Assembly: GCA_964017045.1 (NCBI GenBank)
Contig: OZ024794.1
Span: 7,476,329-7,540,328 of the forward strand
Reading direction: 5' to 3'
Source: Omphiscola glabra
Taxonomy: Eukaryota; Mollusca; Gastropoda; Lymnaeidae
Length of the DNA: 64,000 nt
Positions within the stretch are counted from its first letter, which is position 1; every line of letters begins with the position of its first letter. This document shows positions 53,301-59,345 of the stretch, in pieces. The notes under the pieces are model-generated. The model was not told where the DNA came from, did not search any database, and saw nothing but the letters and a program-made list of their open reading frames with translations. The position numbers were made by a program, and so were the translations under genes.

Positions 53301-56105
53301 CCTTTCCTCTGGAGTGGAAGCAAACCCGTCCTGACCCTCCGAGAGTGGACTGCGGACGCTTTAAACGCAGCGTCCTCGGTCGACCAGGCTTCCCCTTGGC
53401 AAGGGGGAGTTCCCGGCGTCCCTCCGCACGGGCTGGCGTCGGGGAGACCTTCAGTGCGCTGGCTTGTGTGGGGGAGCGCCGGGAGGGGCATTAAGTGCTC
53501 GCACTCGACGGCCCACCGACGCCATCTCTTATGCGACGTTATTAGACATTTTGAATAACATTTCAATATGATTTACTGTAACAATTAACCATTTCTGCCC
53601 CCCCCCCCATCATTAAAATATATACCGCTTAAAAGAGTATACATTTTAAACAACTAAAATAAAAAGTATTTTAAAGACATTTTTGTAAAATACTTTCTTT
53701 TAAAAACGCACTAAAATGTAGAAAATAATTTTGGATTTCTTAAATTGCATTACGCAAAGAATGACTGTGAAGAAGTGTAGGTGAGCACTCTATGAAGCCA
53801 AATGATTTGAAATGAATGTAGACGAAACTTAAATGTTTTATTTTATTAATTTTTTAAAATACAGTCGAACCCGCTTATCGACCTCGGTTAATTCCCCAAC
53901 CCTATTAAGTCGACGTTTTTGAAGTGGAACCGCCAAATTCTCTCTTTGTCTTAGCATTTTCTCCTCGGTTATGTCAATTCTTTTATGTCTAATATCTCGA
54001 GCACAAAAGAGGGCCAAATTTGCCACTTAACGTTGGTTATCTCGATCCCCATGACCAATCACCAGCTTTTGAAAATGTTAGTTATCGATGCCACTTCACC
54101 ATCTCACTACCGTATTTTTGCGTTTGTATCGACAACCCCATCTTAGCGGTGCATTGTTGGTTGTCAAGGAAATTTGTGGCATACGAGACACATGGGTATG
54201 GGGATTGGTAGGTGTGTCAAAGGTTATAAAAATATCACCACAACGTATCGTATTGATCGTGATGGTCATATTGTTGCGGGTGGGGGAAGGTTGGTTCCGC
54301 CGAGCGAAATAATGACGTCACAGCACGGAAAGACGTGTTGGCGGACTACAGTGTGTTGTGACTATGTCATGTTAAATATTACAACTACAGCGATCTCTTT
54401 ATGAAAACACAAAGCAATAGTATACGGGCATATGATAACTGACTTTGTAAAGAAACCATAGTAACCGCGTGTACGATACTTTTGAGAGCTGTGTCAGAGT
54501 GAAATGACTCGCGAATTTAATTTTGACACTGGTTAGCTTTTTGTTGTTAGCAAACATGTATGTACATTTTTATAGCATGCCGATCGCTTCATCAAACAAA
54601 TAACGGCAACGCTGTTGTGTAGAAAAAACCTCAAAAAACACGTGCATGTACATTCTCATTTATTAACGCACATCATGTACATAAAGAAATTTCAAGCACA
54701 TGTTAATATTTTGCCGCCATATTGGTTTTTGTTTATCTCAATCCTCGGTTATCTCGACGCTTTTTGACAAACCCCGAGGCCGTGGACATAACCGGGTTCT
54801 ACTGTAAACTGCAAACACGGTCAATCACAATAATTTCAGCAATTGGGTCAACCTCCCACCGTCAACCCAGTATTCTTTTCCAGCCGCTCACCAAGTAAAC
54901 ACTGCATGAGAAAGTCTTAAATTGTCATGTCTATACACAATCAAATTACGCTCCATAAGATGGAAACATGAGTAGAGAGAAAGTGTTTAAAAAGTAGACT
55001 TTAACGCGTTGGTTGTGTGCTTTCTGTTGATCCCAGTCTAATTGCTGTATGCCCTGCCACCAGACCCTTCTGAACCATCCCTCCCCAAAATCCTACAGCT
55101 CTCACCTAAGCTCCCCTGCCTACCCTTCTCCAGCCATTATCTGAACAAGGCAGACGGGATAAACTGCGATCAACTGAGCGAGAGGGTCACATGTGACAAA
55201 AACAAAACAATATGCTTTTAAGTTACAAACCCCCATGGATTTGTGAATATAAATTAAGTCTTTAATAAGCTTCTTTCATTGTAAAATTTTTTTTATCTTA
55301 TCTAAATGTGAACAGGAGGTGCACACCTCATCCGCCTAACAAATCTAGGCAATTAAACAAATATAACTGATTTAAATACAATTTTGAACTGTTAATATGG
55401 TCATGGAAATAGCTTGAAATTTTTTGCAAAAATAAAATCTTAAAGAATGTCTTTGCCCTTGACCTTGTATCGATCTCTTTATTTAAAAGGTCCTAATTGT
55501 AATAAGAAGAGAAGAAAGACAAAAGTGTTCTCTGGCCATTACCTCATGAAGAACTCAAGGATGAGAACTGAATGATTTAAATACTGATGCAAATATCAAT
55601 AGATATTAAGTACCAATTATAAATGCAAAATGGAAAAGTTTTAAAATCATTTAATATTTTCATAGAACTATTATAATGCTTGATAAACAGTAAATTAATT
55701 CACTTTTAAATTTTCGTTTGACATGATCATCTCACAAACTTATTGGATGTATTATCACATTTTCTAAATAATCTAATTGTAATAATTCATACTACAGAGC
55801 TAAAAATTATTTCTCTCTCCCCCCCCCCCCCCCAATAAACAATACAAATAATAATTAAATAGTAAAAATAATTGACCAAAAATGCCATCGATTAGCTACA
55901 GGTATCAAGTATACATTTAAAAAAAATTGATATGCTTGTTTTGAGAAAATTAAAATGCTAAAGACACGCACACAAAAAACCCTAATGAAATATTAATAAT
56001 GTTTTAACATTTTAAATCTTATTTTTTACCTTCATGATCATTTTCAAATGAAACACCCTCAAAATCTAGGCTGAGCTTTCTCTTGTCATCATTGGGGGAA
56101 ACCAT
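20208..56105 (-). CDS. SLC11A2: NRAMP/DMT1-type divalent metal transporter, complete
   Basis: Gene span with 14 coding exons: 56105-56030, 31797-31601, 29420-29295, 28352-28126, 27511-27373, 26944-26789, 26504-26346, 26053-26006, 25809-25777, 25378-25259, 24723-24500, 23576-23420, 22850-22800, 20306-20208. Every junction has GT/AG and consistent phase, giving about 603 residues (vertebrate DMT1 is about 560-590). Known role: proton-coupled import of Fe2+, Mn2+ and related ions across plasma or endosomal membranes. Seen: the TM1 motif DPGN, TM6 motif MPHN, the family transport signature [20 protein letters not shown], about 12 hydrophobic segments, an N-A-T glycosylation site in the TM7-8 loop and a YKTL tyrosine motif in the tail. 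The N terminus is longer than usual. First exon assignment rests on splice sites and phase only. Confidence 0.93.
20307..22799. other. Last intron of NRAMP
   Basis: AT-rich intron. A fragment at 20935-21070 with ATATAGCGCTCATTTACG and GCTCACAGCGTT words looks like a piece of a dispersed repeat. A 25-bp array lies at 21919-22090. No other exon is seen. Confidence 0.6.
21919..22090. repeat. 25-bp minisatellite, about 7 copies
   Basis: The unit is CTATGTCAATTAGTGTCAGT plus GTCAT, nearly perfect, within the last NRAMP intron. Confidence 0.96.
22800..22850 (-). CDS. SLC11A2: NRAMP coding exon 13
   Basis: A 51-nt exon, phase 0, between TTTTTTTCAG and CCT|GTAAGT. It encodes [17 protein letters not shown], which finishes the last hydrophobic segment. 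No family motif, but splice sites and frame fit. Confidence 0.8.
23420..23576 (-). CDS. SLC11A2: NRAMP coding exon 12 (TM11-TM12)
   Basis: 157 nt, phase 2 in and phase 0 out; acceptor ATTTCCAG, donor CTG|GTAAGT. It encodes [20 protein letters not shown] and a second hydrophobic stretch [17 protein letters not shown]. Confidence 0.94.
23845..24170. mobile_element. hAT-like non-autonomous remnant
   Basis: The right end, read inverted, starts CAGTGCTGTCCAACCCGCAG. The left side has TGTTGTCCTACTGTGGGCCG, a partial inverted match. This GGCCGC-rich terminus style is common in hAT-derived repeats. Boundaries are approximate. Confidence 0.45.
24500..24723 (-). CDS. SLC11A2: NRAMP coding exon 11 (TM9-TM10)
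   Basis: 224 nt, phase 0 in and phase 2 out; acceptor CCACCCAG, donor GGGAG|GTGGGT. It encodes [20 protein letters not shown] and [20 protein letters not shown] then LTFTSS. Confidence 0.95.
24870..25215. repeat. Dispersed SINE-like repeat with a G-tract
   Basis: Less AT-rich than its surroundings. It starts after an (ATT)n run, contains TATATAGCACGGTACCCCTG, a run of 18 G near 25100, and GGCCCGGGTGGTTGGTATAT. It looks like a retroposed short repeat in the intron between NRAMP exons 10 and 11. The family is not identified. Confidence 0.45.
25259..25378 (-). CDS. SLC11A2: NRAMP coding exon 10 (TM8 and transport signature)
   Basis: 120 nt, phase 0; acceptor AACTGTAG, donor GAG|GTAAGA. It encodes [20 protein letters not shown] then [10 protein letters not shown], the conserved NRAMP signature. 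The acceptor lacks a long pyrimidine tract. Confidence 0.95.
25777..25809 (-). CDS. SLC11A2: NRAMP coding exon 9 (micro-exon)
   Basis: A 33-nt exon, phase 0, between TTTTTTTCAG and GGG|GTAAGT. It encodes [11 protein letters not shown], matching the vertebrate LAVDIYKGG segment when joined to the next exon. Confidence 0.88.
25889..25988. repeat. 20-bp tandem repeat, 5 copies
   Basis: The unit is CTTTTCTTATGCAGGTCCCC, in the short intron between NRAMP exons 8 and 9. Each plus-strand copy looks like a pyrimidine tract plus CAG, but on the strand opposite to NRAMP. Confidence 0.94.
26006..26053 (-). CDS. SLC11A2: NRAMP coding exon 8 (TM7-8 loop)
   Basis: A 48-nt exon, phase 0, between TTTTTTTCAG and AAT|GTAAGT. 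It encodes [16 protein letters not shown], part of the variable extracellular loop. Small, but with strong splice sites and a frame that fits. Confidence 0.85.
26346..26504 (-). CDS. SLC11A2: NRAMP coding exon 7 (TM7)
   Basis: 159 nt, phase 0; acceptor GGTTCCAG, donor GTA|GTAAGT. It encodes [20 protein letters not shown] then [23 protein letters not shown] is a candidate extracellular glycosylation site. Confidence 0.95.
26789..26944 (-). CDS. SLC11A2: NRAMP coding exon 6 (TM6, MPHN motif)
   Basis: 156 nt, phase 0; acceptor ATCTTTTAG, donor AAG|GTAACA. It encodes the loop [20 protein letters not shown] and [15 protein letters not shown]. The MPHN motif of TM6 is essential for transport in the family and is intact. 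Confidence 0.96.
27373..27511 (-). CDS. SLC11A2: NRAMP coding exon 5 (TM4-TM5)
   Basis: 139 nt, phase 2 in and phase 0 out; acceptor ATTCCTAG, donor GAG|GTAAGT. It encodes [20 protein letters not shown] and [19 protein letters not shown]. Confidence 0.96.
27650..27925. mobile_element. Foldback element A
   Basis: An inverted-repeat pair of about 75 bp: AATAGTAGAACAAGGGATGT then GGAAGCTTGAATAG on the left, and CAAGCTTCCACATCCCGTGT then TCTACTATATTC on the right. It lies in the intron between NRAMP exons 4 and 5. Related to element B at 28754-29281. Confidence 0.65.
28126..28352 (-). CDS. SLC11A2: NRAMP coding exon 4 (TM2-TM3)
   Basis: 227 nt, phase 0 in and phase 2 out; donor AAA|GTAAGA. It encodes [20 protein letters not shown] and [20 protein letters not shown], almost identical to vertebrate DMT1. 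A tandem duplication immediately upstream copies the acceptor region. Confidence 0.97.
28346..28472. repeat. About 44-bp tandem repeat overlapping an NRAMP splice acceptor
   Basis: About 2.7 copies containing AGAGACGAGAAAACATAAAA and ATAATAGCTAAT. The first copy includes the exon 4 acceptor at 28353-28354 and the third carries the same ATTAG word at 28441-28445. Confidence 0.8.
28754..29281. mobile_element. Foldback element B with an internal 18-bp array
   Basis: The left arm (GAAATAGTGGAACTATGTCG and TTGAAGTGTGAAATGAAA, about 28790-28835) is mirrored on the right at about 29220-29282. The 12-mer TAAAAATACTAA flanks both sides (28742-28753 and 29282-29293), consistent with a target-site duplication. 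The centre is a minisatellite. Confidence 0.65.
28853..29130. repeat. 18-bp minisatellite, about 15 copies
   Basis: The unit is CATTTTTTCAGCTAAAAG. The minus-strand frame reading MLLAEK repeatedly is an artefact of the 18-nt unit. Confidence 0.97.
29295..29420 (-). CDS. SLC11A2: NRAMP coding exon 3 (TM1, DPGN motif)
   Basis: 126 nt, phase 0; acceptor GATTTTCAG, donor AAA|GTTAGT. It encodes [20 protein letters not shown] then [13 protein letters not shown]. The DPGN residues form part of the metal-binding site in the family. The donor abuts a foldback element. Confidence 0.96.
29421..31128. other. Intron between NRAMP exons 2 and 3
   Basis: AT-rich intron without exon-like sequence. A G-tract lies near 30750. 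Confidence 0.6.
31129..31535. repeat. 30-bp minisatellite, about 13 diverged copies
   Basis: The unit is AGTCATCCCTGTCTGAAATC plus ATGACCAATA, with many substitutions. It lies 66 nt downstream of the exon 2 donor. The MISDRDDL reading on the minus strand is intronic, since GTAAGA precedes it. Confidence 0.9.
31601..31797 (-). CDS. SLC11A2: NRAMP coding exon 2
   Basis: 197 nt, phase 1 in and phase 0 out; acceptor TTCAACAG, donor AAT|GTAAGA. It encodes a polar N-terminal tail ending [15 protein letters not shown], which matches the ATYFNEKISIPEEE region of vertebrate DMT1. An internal ATG at 31764 ([10 protein letters not shown]) could start a shorter isoform from an alternative promoter. Confidence 0.9.
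31955..32072. repeat. 19-bp tandem repeat, about 6 copies
   Basis: The unit is AGTTCAGACCTTCCAGCAG, with CTCTCCAACC variants at the left end. Confidence 0.88.
32288..32574. repeat. 22-bp minisatellite, about 13 copies
   Basis: The unit contains AACTGACAATGACTGTGATA then GG. It ends directly before a run of 17 C (32580-32597). Three overlapping minus-strand frames through it are artefacts. Confidence 0.96.
32755..32865. repeat. Dispersed repeat, copy 2 of 3 (inverted)
   Basis: Contains TCTTACAAACCCAACAATAA, TTTTTTAATCCCAACCTCTC and TGGTACCCGGGTACCA, the inverse of the copies at 14870 and 61300. Confidence 0.75.
32905..32985. mobile_element. hAT-like terminal fragment
   Basis: Read inverted, it begins CAGGGGTCCTGAAACTATGA then CCCGCAGGCCAGATTCGG, the typical end of hAT-derived repeats. 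Only one end was recognised. Confidence 0.5.
33396..33854. repeat. 35-bp minisatellite, about 13 copies
   Basis: The unit is ACAACAAGTCAATGGCTGAG plus GCAGACAAATCTGTT. Variants GAGACAG/GAGGCAG are interspersed and one copy near 33570 lacks 3 nt. It has no spacers, so it is not CRISPR-like. A run of about 18 C follows at 33885. Confidence 0.97.
33906..34742. other. NRAMP first coding intron, unique stretch
   Basis: No gene seen. A 47-bp unit containing GTACCTTCTCTGGCCCCTAT is present twice at 34390-34488. Confidence 0.5.
34743..34978. repeat. 29-bp minisatellite, about 8 copies
   Basis: The unit is CACACCATTCCTATATGACA plus TAAAGTGTA, with moderate divergence. Confidence 0.9.
34979..35618. 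other. NRAMP first coding intron, unique stretch
   Basis: No gene or transposon recognised. It ends in a G-tract (35582-35592) next to the following array. Confidence 0.5.
35619..36497. repeat. Composite 43-bp / 23-bp minisatellite
   Basis: The left part consists of 43-bp units; the right part (from about 36170) is mostly 23-bp units GACCACTTCTAGCGGTCTCT plus ATT. The long unit equals the short one with 20 bp (CTGGTACTGTGCTAATGTCT) inserted. Confidence 0.95.
36785..37008. repeat. Diverged repeat of about 18 bp
   Basis: Loose copies of ATGATGTGTGTACATGTT with variable spacing, TG-rich. Confidence 0.8.
37532..37903. repeat. 17-bp G-rich minisatellite, about 22 copies
   Basis: The unit is GGCTCATTGGGGAGGGT. 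All three plus-strand frames are open through it and read as glycine/tryptophan-rich peptides, which are artefacts. The repeated G-runs on the plus strand fit a G-quadruplex pattern. Confidence 0.96.
37950..38865. other. NRAMP first coding intron, unique stretch
   Basis: No exon found. A fragment at 38097-38140 (GGTGGCGTAACTACGGTGAC) belongs to the dispersed GTGACACC-type repeat seen near 13.7-15.3 kb. Confidence 0.45.
38866..38992. repeat. Short diverged tandem repeat, about 23 bp
   Basis: AATGACCACATCACTTC recurs about three times with degenerate flanking copies. Confidence 0.6.
39133..39188. repeat. Direct duplication near 39.15 kb
   Basis: AATCTTCCTTTTTACATATA then TAAATAAATAAAT occurs twice in tandem, followed by TA-rich DNA. 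Confidence 0.8.
39289..39409. repeat. 30-bp tandem repeat, 4 copies
   Basis: The unit contains GATCAACCGTCCACCGTACC then GGTACTTTGT. Confidence 0.93.
39508..39627. repeat. 19-bp tandem repeat, about 6 copies
   Basis: The unit is CGTCCTGACAATGTTGCTA, nearly perfect. Confidence 0.95.
39730..39881. repeat. 38-bp tandem repeat, 4 copies
   Basis: The unit contains GAGACAAAGTGTTCGCACAC then GCCGCTAGTTCCAATCCT. Confidence 0.94.
40396..40868. repeat. 36-bp minisatellite, about 13 copies
   Basis: The unit contains CATATGATGGTGGGCATTGG then TCAACACTTTCTCTGG. Since 36 is divisible by three, long frames on both strands are open; they have no start context or domain and are artefacts. Confidence 0.96.
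41463..41945. repeat. 47-bp minisatellite, about 10 copies
   Basis: The unit contains CAGTACCGACATGTTACATT then GTTGTAGCGAGGTACAAGCC. Some copies carry a longer AAAAAATTAAAT spacer, and the last copies have a CTCCATGTGACATTGG variant. Confidence 0.95.
42200..42687 (+). mobile_element. tRNA-derived SINE with internal VNTR
   Basis: It starts CTGGGTGGCCGAGTGGTCTA, a tRNA-like A box (TGGCCGAGTGGT), followed by a decayed B box (GAGTTCAATCCCC). A 36-bp repeat then a longer unique tail follow. It is flanked by an 11-bp direct repeat ATAAATGTGTG (42189-42199 and 42688-42698), as expected for L1/RTE-driven insertion. It is not a functional tRNA. Confidence 0.8.
42265..42408. repeat. 36-bp VNTR inside the SINE, 4 copies
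   Basis: The unit is CACCCCGGGTGGATGGGACT plus CGTTAACCTTGGATGG. Confidence 0.93.
42816..43780. other. NRAMP first coding intron, unique stretch
   Basis: No gene seen. Two to three loose copies of CGACTATTCGTTGTTATA and CTATAACGTAGAATGT lie at 43150-43300. Confidence 0.5.
43781..44400. repeat. 31-bp minisatellite, about 20 copies
   Basis: The unit contains TATAGTAATAGAGATGATGT then GATGGTAGGAG. The unit is not divisible by three, yet two minus-strand frames of 222-267 codons remain open because no frame of the unit holds a stop. Not coding. Confidence 0.96.
44440..44700. repeat. Purine-rich (GA-biased) low-complexity tract
   Basis: About 250 bp of the plus strand is overwhelmingly A and G, with GAGAGAAAT words. 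No coding potential. Confidence 0.85.
45020..47612 (+). mobile_element. RTE-type non-LTR retrotransposon, 5'-truncated and decayed
   Basis: It carries the end of an apurinic-type endonuclease, a reverse transcriptase and a short 3' tail ending in ATGATGATGATGATGG, as RTE-clade elements do. The coding region is broken by several frameshifts and stops. It is inserted in the sense opposite to NRAMP, within its first coding intron. Confidence 0.88.
45039..47585 (+). pseudogene. RTE endonuclease/reverse transcriptase, inactivated
   Basis: Endonuclease part (45039-45362): [37 protein letters not shown] and [10 protein letters not shown]. After a frameshift near 45350 and a TGA at 45389 the linker and RT start run to 46288 ([20 protein letters not shown]). 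A second frameshift occurs at the A-run near 46210, then in-frame stops; RT resumes at 46664-47431 with [20 protein letters not shown] and [17 protein letters not shown]. The catalytic FADD box reads [10 protein letters not shown], so one catalytic Asp is lost. A further frameshift near 47370 precedes the basic tail [20 protein letters not shown]. Clearly dead. Confidence 0.9.
47961..48257. repeat. 36-bp minisatellite, about 8 copies
   Basis: The unit contains GTTAACGACAAGTCACCCAC then AGAGCCATAGGACGAA. Confidence 0.95.
48258..48728. other. NRAMP first coding intron, unique stretch
   Basis: No gene or recognisable element. Confidence 0.5.
48729..48812. repeat. 21-bp tandem repeat, 4 copies
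   Basis: Perfect copies of a unit made of GGACCCACACCAACAGGCAT plus C. Confidence 0.97.
48850..49703. other. NRAMP first coding intron, unique stretch
   Basis: No gene seen. Two C/G homopolymer runs at about 49468 and 49506 flank a short A-rich segment and could fold together. Confidence 0.45.
49704..50331. repeat. 19-bp minisatellite, about 33 copies
   Basis: The unit is GTTCCATATCATCAGAATT, highly homogeneous with only a few C/T or G/T variants. All plus-strand frames are open; not coding. Confidence 0.98.
50349..50535. repeat. Diverged repeat of about 60 bp, 3 copies
   Basis: Copies share TATAAGAGAATAT, CACCTAATCGTACCCCATGG and GGT. It follows directly on the 19-bp array. Confidence 0.75.
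50637..50974. repeat. 49-50-bp minisatellite, about 6 copies
   Basis: The unit contains AAATGGTAGGACTATTTTAG then ATTAAGTTTTCAAACATACA. The first copies are diverged. Confidence 0.93.
51075..51150. mobile_element. hAT-like terminal fragment
   Basis: GCGTTCCACAAATGGTGGTT then CGCGGACCGGTACCGATCCG is a typical hAT-derived repeat end. The other end was not located. Confidence 0.5.
51531..52514. repeat. 76-bp minisatellite, about 13 copies
   Basis: The unit contains AAATAAACATGTTCTTCTAT, TTACAATAAACCATAATTTT and GGACCTATGGACATGGCATC. Left copies carry AAAACGGG and right copies AAACCGGG, so variants are spatially ordered. Confidence 0.97.
52975..53560. repeat. GC-rich dispersed repeat, copy 1
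   Basis: Markedly GC-rich against its surroundings. It shares, inverted, the words CCGTTTCGTCCC, AGTGGACTGCGGACGCTTTA, GGTGGTAACGCAACACCTT and GACGCCATCTC with 58270-59345. Its frames are open on both strands without a recognisable domain. Possibly a retroelement end; unclassified. Confidence 0.7.
53862..54804. mobile_element. 943-bp TIR element (Tc1/mariner or Tigger type)
   Basis: The left end starts CAGTCGAACCCGCTTATC; the right end, read inverted, starts CAGTAGAACCCGGTTATGTC. TA flanks both ends (53860-53861, 54805-54806). Several GGTTATCTCGA-like words recur inside. Only short open frames, so non-autonomous. Confidence 0.8.
54807..56029. other. 5' end of the NRAMP first coding intron
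   Basis: 55010-55180 is less AT-rich (CTCACCTAAGCTCCCCTGCC) but shows no frame with support. A C-tract lies near 55818. No other feature seen. Confidence 0.5.
56030..56105 (-). CDS. SLC11A2: NRAMP coding exon 1 (N-terminal cytosolic tail)
   Basis: ATG at 56105 in good context (GGAGGATGG), then [20 protein letters not shown] and ENDHE, ending phase 1 at a G|GTAAAA donor. Joining to the acceptor at 31797 rebuilds a GAG codon and keeps the frame. A possible acceptor (CACTACAG) ends at 56157, giving about 51 nt of 5' UTR. The frame stays open upstream to 56225, so coding could start earlier. The 24-kb intron makes this the least certain exon. Confidence 0.65.
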
Positions 56106-56345
56106 CCTCCACTCCTGACCACCAGCTGTTTTTAGAAAACAGTTTGGGTCTGTACTCTGTAGTGAATATGCAGAATAGTTAAGTTGGCCTAGTAGGTATC
56201 CAATCAAGGGTTTGAATCCAAACATTTTAATAACTAAAATATTATTTATCTAACACCATGGCACTTAACAGACAATTAATATACTTTTTTTAAGAAGCGA
56301 ATTAAACAAATGACTTCAAATGATTAAGTTGATTCTTGCTAATTG

Positions 56346-56755
56346 ATAAGCAGTTTAATAATGTTTTACCAAGTGCTTGGGCATGGTCAAATCTGACAAT
56401 TATCAAAAACTTCAAATACTGTCCGAAAACATGTTAAAGTTGTCTTTTTTTGTGTGAAAGCGCCACTGGAAAAAGCACACAAGTAGTTTGGAATCTTGCC
56501 ATGTTAATCCAATTTGAGAAACATGAGGAATGGTTGGACATACTGGTCGATGTTGGTTGGAAATTCATGAAATTGTATTGTGGAGAAATGCAAGAACTCT
56601 GAATGCATTTATAGTTATTTTTCCAGGAAATGTCATTGTTACTGATGAATGGGCTAGACTAGCTATGCCAAAATACGAAATTCAATCAGAAATAATTAAT
56701 ATATTGATATATGCACCTGAACTGCGCTTTTACCCAATAAAGTATATAGTATAGT
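56346..56755 (+). pseudogene. Second Merlin-like transposon remnant
   Basis: It begins AGCAGTTTAATAATGTTTTA then CCAAG, as does the element at 4913, but without the pogo insertion. The frame at 56530 reads MVGHTGRCWLEIHEIV then NVIVTDEWARLAM, again the TD-W motif of Merlin/IS1016-type transposases. It is truncated at the right. Confidence 0.6.
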
Positions 56756-58269
56756 ATTCGAATTTACCAAATTCAATTATTAAATTATAAATACTTAATT
56801 TTTTACACTTCAATTATTTAAAAAAAAATTTAAAGTAGCTCGTTGCCATTTAAATTTTATTTAAATATTCATAATTTATTTTTAATTATTAAATTTTATA
56901 CTTATTTAAATTTAAACCTTTATTAAATTAATTTTATATATTTTGGAACGCATTTTATTGGATCATTTTCAACTAACCTGTGTCAGCCTTATAGCGGTTT
57001 TTTTGTTGTTAATTTTTTTCTTAATTACATGTTGCGCCTTTTACAATGATCAATGAAGTTTCAAGTAAAAATTTGTTTAGCTTCTTTCGGTTCGCAATTT
57101 TAATAAATCCAAAAGATATTTCCCGTCTAGCAAGATTAAGTTGGCCAATATTTTATTTCGTATTATTGCCTTTTCCATAACAATGATTCATTACCATCAA
57201 AACCCTTTTCACCTTCCAAGCATCACCGTTTTTTTCGATTATAAAGAAGAGATCAACCAATATACAAAATAATAATAATAATAAATAATATTTAAAAAAA
57301 CATAATAAAAAAGGCCGGATTGTGTCAACTCTAACCTAATTATTTCTTGCTATTTAAACTCTTAACTTTAAGCATTTAATTATAATTTTTTAATTTCAAT
57401 AATTATTTCATACTAGAAAATATAACCCGATGTAATCGAGATAATAATGGCAGGCACTTTGCGATAATTTCCACTTGCTATTGCGAAAACTCTTCAAAAT
57501 TCCGTATTTATTTTTAAAAATATATGTAATAATGGTTAGGTTTCTTACATCATTATCATTAAATTACCAAATCTAAATTATCACTAATTAAATCATTATT
57601 GTCAGTAAAGCAGCTAATTAACGGCTGATTTCTACGCTAGAGAAATACTTCATGTGTTTTTAAATTGTTAAATGTTGGGCCACACTGCCACTTTTAGTGC
57701 CCATAAACTAAAATAAAATTCTTTAAAAAGTTGTGAAAACTTTATCTTAAATTTACGACTAAAACTCTATATAGGCCTACCATTTTAATATATTTATATT
57801 AAAGTAATTTAATATACTATCATCATTAAAAATGTAACCAAACTTTTGTCTTTGTTTTCTATTATACTATCGGAAAATAGTAAAACAAGGAATTCTTTTA
57901 TCTAAAGAAGAATCTCTTAGCCTTGGGTGTCTTTTTAATTATTATTTTTTTTTTTTACAAAAATGTTATTAATCTCATAACAATGACAATATACACCCAC
58001 TTTACTATTCACAGAGTAAAAATACTAATATTTTTTCATTAAAAAAAAAAGAAAGAAAATCTTAACCCATCTATTTTGAAAATTAAATTTTCCCTTATAT
58101 AAAATGATTGAGTCTTGATATTCATGGGTATATTTATGTAAATGTATCTACGTTTGGTTAACGTCATTGATTTTCTTAATTGGTAAACATATGCATATTT
58201 GTAAACTGAGAATATAGCATCTATTTTTCACAACTGTAATATTATTGAATTTAAATATATTGTAATCCA
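56756..58269. other. AT-rich DNA upstream of NRAMP
   Basis: Very AT-rich. Non-coding 5' exons or a promoter of NRAMP might lie here or further right, but I cannot recognise one. Confidence 0.45.
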
Positions 58270-58720
58270 TGTAAAAGTGTACGCAACCTGTGGGGGCACG
58301 CCAGAGACCCCCGGCCCGGGCGTGGACCGTCCCTACCAGCAACCGCTCGATCGGGCTTGCCGATGGAGACCCTCCCCGTCCGGGGAGTCTGGTCGACCGA
58401 AAACGCTGCGTTTCAAGCGTCCGCAACCCACTCTCCCAAGGGTCGGGGCGGTACATTAATGTCCTAATATCTCCCCCCACCCGTCTCGGGGAAGCATCGT
58501 ACGCCCTCTAAGAGGTTTTTTCTACATTGGGTTTCCACATCGCAACTAATGTGCGAAATAGCTGGGACGAAACGGTTGCCTAGGAGCAGCTTTTTCAAGG
58601 CTGCGTATCTAGAATCATTAACCAGAGACTTCCACCACAGCCTCTCGCTTCATATCCCTTAACGGCAACTTGTAATCATGACCCCTACCCTGTCTCTGCC
58701 TTTACTTCCATCTGCGAAAA
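58270..58720. repeat. GC-rich dispersed repeat, copy 2
   Basis: Shares GGGACGAAACGGTTGCCTAG and GAGC with 59185-59215, CGACCGAAAACGCTGCGTTT with 59055-59075, and both with the inverse of 52975-53560. The middle is diverged. Confidence 0.7.
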
Positions 58721-58739
58721 ATCACAGATGACAGCCCTG

Positions 58740-59345
58740 TTGGAGCTGTTTATCCAGCAGTTACCATGCATGCCCTTGTCTGCCACGCGGGACACGCTAT
58801 GGTGGTCATGTTTCCCGGGTTAGCGTCGAGGGGGTCGGTGGCCAACGCTTCCAAATCGGCAAGCCACCTCAGACTTGTCGACCGAAACCCCGGGAAGACA
58901 TCAAGCATACTAGTAATGTCGCATAGGAGATGGCGTCGGTAGGCCGTCGAGCGCGAGCTCTTAATGCCCCCTCCCCCGGTACACCTCCACATGGGCCAGA
59001 CCGTGCGGCGGCGCGCCGGGAACCTCCCCCCTGGCCTGGGGGACGTCCGGTCGACTGAGAGCGCTGCGTTTAAAGCGTTCGCGGTCCACTCCCCCAAGAG
59101 TCTGGACGGCTTTGCTTCCACTCCGGAGGGAAGGTGTTGCGTTACCACCCCCACCGCCCAGGAAGTCTTTCGGTCGGGACGTTAAGGTGGGACGAAACGG
59201 TTGCCTAGGAGCGGCTTTCTCACGGCCGCGTAGCTAAAATCATCGGTATAGGCATGCGCCACCCCTACCTTATATCCATCAACGGAAACAAGTAACCATG
59301 TTAGACACATCTACTCCCGTTGCGTTGGGAGCCATGCGGTCAATC
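58740..59345. repeat. GC-rich dispersed repeat, copy 3
   Basis: Same orientation as copy 2 and inverted relative to copy 1. It contains GATGGCGTCGGTAGGCCGTC, AAGGTGTTGCGTTACCACCC, GGGACGAAACGGTTGCCTAG and ends in TCCCGTTGCGTTGGGAGCCA. Open frames on both strands are probably composition artefacts. Confidence 0.75.

Noticed and set aside
52975..53560. Ribosomal RNA or CpG-island promoter for the GC-rich segment
   Set aside because: No conserved rRNA core words are visible and the segment recurs as a dispersed repeat at 58-59 kb.
58148..59185. Several 60-134 codon frames on both strands in GC-rich DNA
   Set aside because: They overlap on opposite strands in a repeated, GC-rich segment where stop codons are rare, and no motif is recognised.
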